In this document: piece after piece, positions 62,968-64,000 of the stretch
Numbering within the stretch: position 1 is the first letter of the stretch
Layout: each line of letters starts with the position of its first letter
Assembly (NCBI GenBank): GCA_035041965.1
Contig: JAPYMA010000518.1
Location: 1-64,000 of the forward strand
Length of the DNA: 64,000 nucleotides
Source of the DNA: Anisakis pegreffii
Lineage: Eukaryota > Nematoda > Chromadorea > Rhabditida > Anisakidae
Direction: 5' to 3'
Translations under genes and position numbers: made by a program
The notes under the pieces: model-generated
Told to the model about the DNA's origin: nothing
Database searches by the model: none
Seen by the model: only the letters and a program-made list of their open reading frames with translations

Positions 62968-63597
62968 GTAACGAAAGAAATTCTAGACTATTGGAACATT
63001 GGAAATGCTCCAATCCGTCACTAGTCATCAAATTCGTAGTGATTCTTGGATCAGTCAAATTGATTCCATTGAATCTAGCAATTTTAACCTTTCATAAAAT
63101 ATTTTTTATTAGGTGTATTGCGATGTGTCCAATGACGATCAGAAATATTTCTGATTTTAATAATGAATATCTGTATGTATCGCGATATATCATAAAATGG
63201 AAATTATGTTATGATTCTGCTTGTGCCTTATAATCGATTCCGCGATCAACCTATTCTCGCTCGTTTCATAATACAAATCGCTGACCGAATTTGTTTAAAA
63301 TATTGACACTGAATTTCAGTAATTAATTATTTGGTGCTGACCACGCCAAAAAGTTATTTTATTGCGCTTGGATTGCGATCTTTGAAATACCACGAGTAAG
63401 TTTTTATATGAATGCATTTATTTGGAAGTTTGCTTAATTGTGATTAATTTTTGGATTATACTAATTTACTGGTGTATTTTTGATATTGTTTCGTGCGTGT
63501 GAGTGAAATTTGGTGCCTTCTGACAAGTGTAATTATTGCAGTTTTTTTTGTAACTCAGTGCTTCATTATCATCTAAAAAATTAATAGTTCAGAAAAA
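62968..63597. other. AT-rich stretch before the GC-rich reading frame
   Basis: I see no supported feature. The last 60 bases before 63598 are AT-rich with a T-run after an ATTGCAG acceptor-like site (63535-63541), which could be a splice acceptor for the following frame. Confidence 0.4.
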
Positions 63598-63951
63598 ATG
63601 GAAGGCCAAAATGGAGTGAAAAGGGCCCACTCGGACATGGACCCACGTTTGGCTCCCTTTGAAGGGCTGTTGAGGGCCAGGGGAGTGAGTGGCATCCCCT
63701 GCGGAACACTACTGCAGGCACTGACTGTCCTGCAGCTCATACCGGCGCAATGCCGGTTCGAAGACTACATATGGGCCACTTGGCAGGTAATGGCCCGACA
63801 CGCCGGCCCGCTGAGCGGAGCCCGGATAAGTGAGTTTACATTAAAACAATTCAACCAATTATTGATGCAAATTTTATACAGTATGCCAATGTACAAAGAT
63901 CACAAAGCTGATGAATTTCATTTATGTGACAATGAGAGTGAATCGAGTTGA
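63598..63951 (+). CDS. Unidentified 117-residue protein with a GC-rich 5' part
   Basis: ATG at 63598 (preceded by GAAAAA) opens 117 codons ending TGA. The first 78 or so codons are about 60% G+C, against roughly a third in the surroundings. They code MDPRLAPFEGLLRARG, a Leu/Ala-rich stretch and FEDYIWATWQVMARHAGPLS. Composition then drops abruptly at ATAA|GTGAGTTT, a good donor sequence. The frame nevertheless stays open through an AT-rich end with an acidic tail (DNESESS). Either this is a one-exon gene, or a first exon ends at 63832 and the rest lies outside the window. I recognise no domain. The predicted helices recall small structural proteins such as retroelement Gag N-termini, but that is only an impression. 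Confidence 0.4.
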   Translation: MEGQNGVKRAHSDMDPRLAPFEGLLRARGVSGIPCGTLLQALTVLQLIPAQCRFEDYIWATWQVMARHAGPLSGARISEFTLKQFNQLLMQILYSMPMYKDHKADEFHLCDNESESS

Positions 63952-64000
63952 ACATATTAGGCGTGAAAAATCATCTCACTATCAGAAATAAACTAATTCA
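63952..64000. other. Window end; no feature seen
   Basis: The 49 bases after the last stop contain AATAAA at 63987-63992, which could serve as a polyadenylation signal for the frame ending at 63951. Confidence 0.3.

Overview
The window comes from a nematode nuclear genome. It is AT-rich, with many short introns ending in TTTCAG-like acceptors. Its main gene is a nematode-type hemidesmosome receptor (mua-3 family), and upstream-of-ATG 3' splice sites suggest spliced-leader trans-splicing. A parasitic spirurian or ascaridoid worm is plausible, but that is inference. All gene models below were spliced by hand from the sequence. Reading phases agree at every junction of the three main genes.

Layout. 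(1) 1-3063, plus strand: the 3' part of a trypsin-like (S1/DUF316-type) serine protease. Its penultimate intron holds a truncated hAT-like element between two direct repeats. (2) 3064-7570: intergenic, with a second hAT-like copy. (3) 7571-46186, minus strand: mua-3, about 53 coding exons and about 3,600 residues. Order: signal peptide, five LDLa repeats, EGF array, one vWA domain, second EGF array, two SEA domains, juxtamembrane EGFs, one transmembrane helix, cytoplasmic tail. This is the published C. elegans MUA-3 architecture. The first intron is about 9.9 kb. A second signal-peptide exon inside the gene and an alternative last exon suggest isoforms. A third hAT-like copy sits in intron 9. 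(4) 46187-50190: intergenic. (5) 50191-54071, minus strand: pink-1, the mitochondrial PINK1 kinase, 12 exons, 560 residues. (6) 54725-60585, plus strand: rev-1, the Y-family translesion polymerase REV1, 17 exons, 771 residues. pink-1 and rev-1 are divergent and share about 650 bp of upstream DNA. (7) 60586-64000: AT-rich DNA, a doubtful first exon near 62.9 kb, and an isolated GC-rich reading frame at 63598-63951.

The genes do not form an operon or pathway. MUA-3 links epidermal hemidesmosomes to cuticle, PINK1 marks damaged mitochondria, and REV1 bypasses DNA lesions. No CRISPR array, rRNA or tRNA was recognised.
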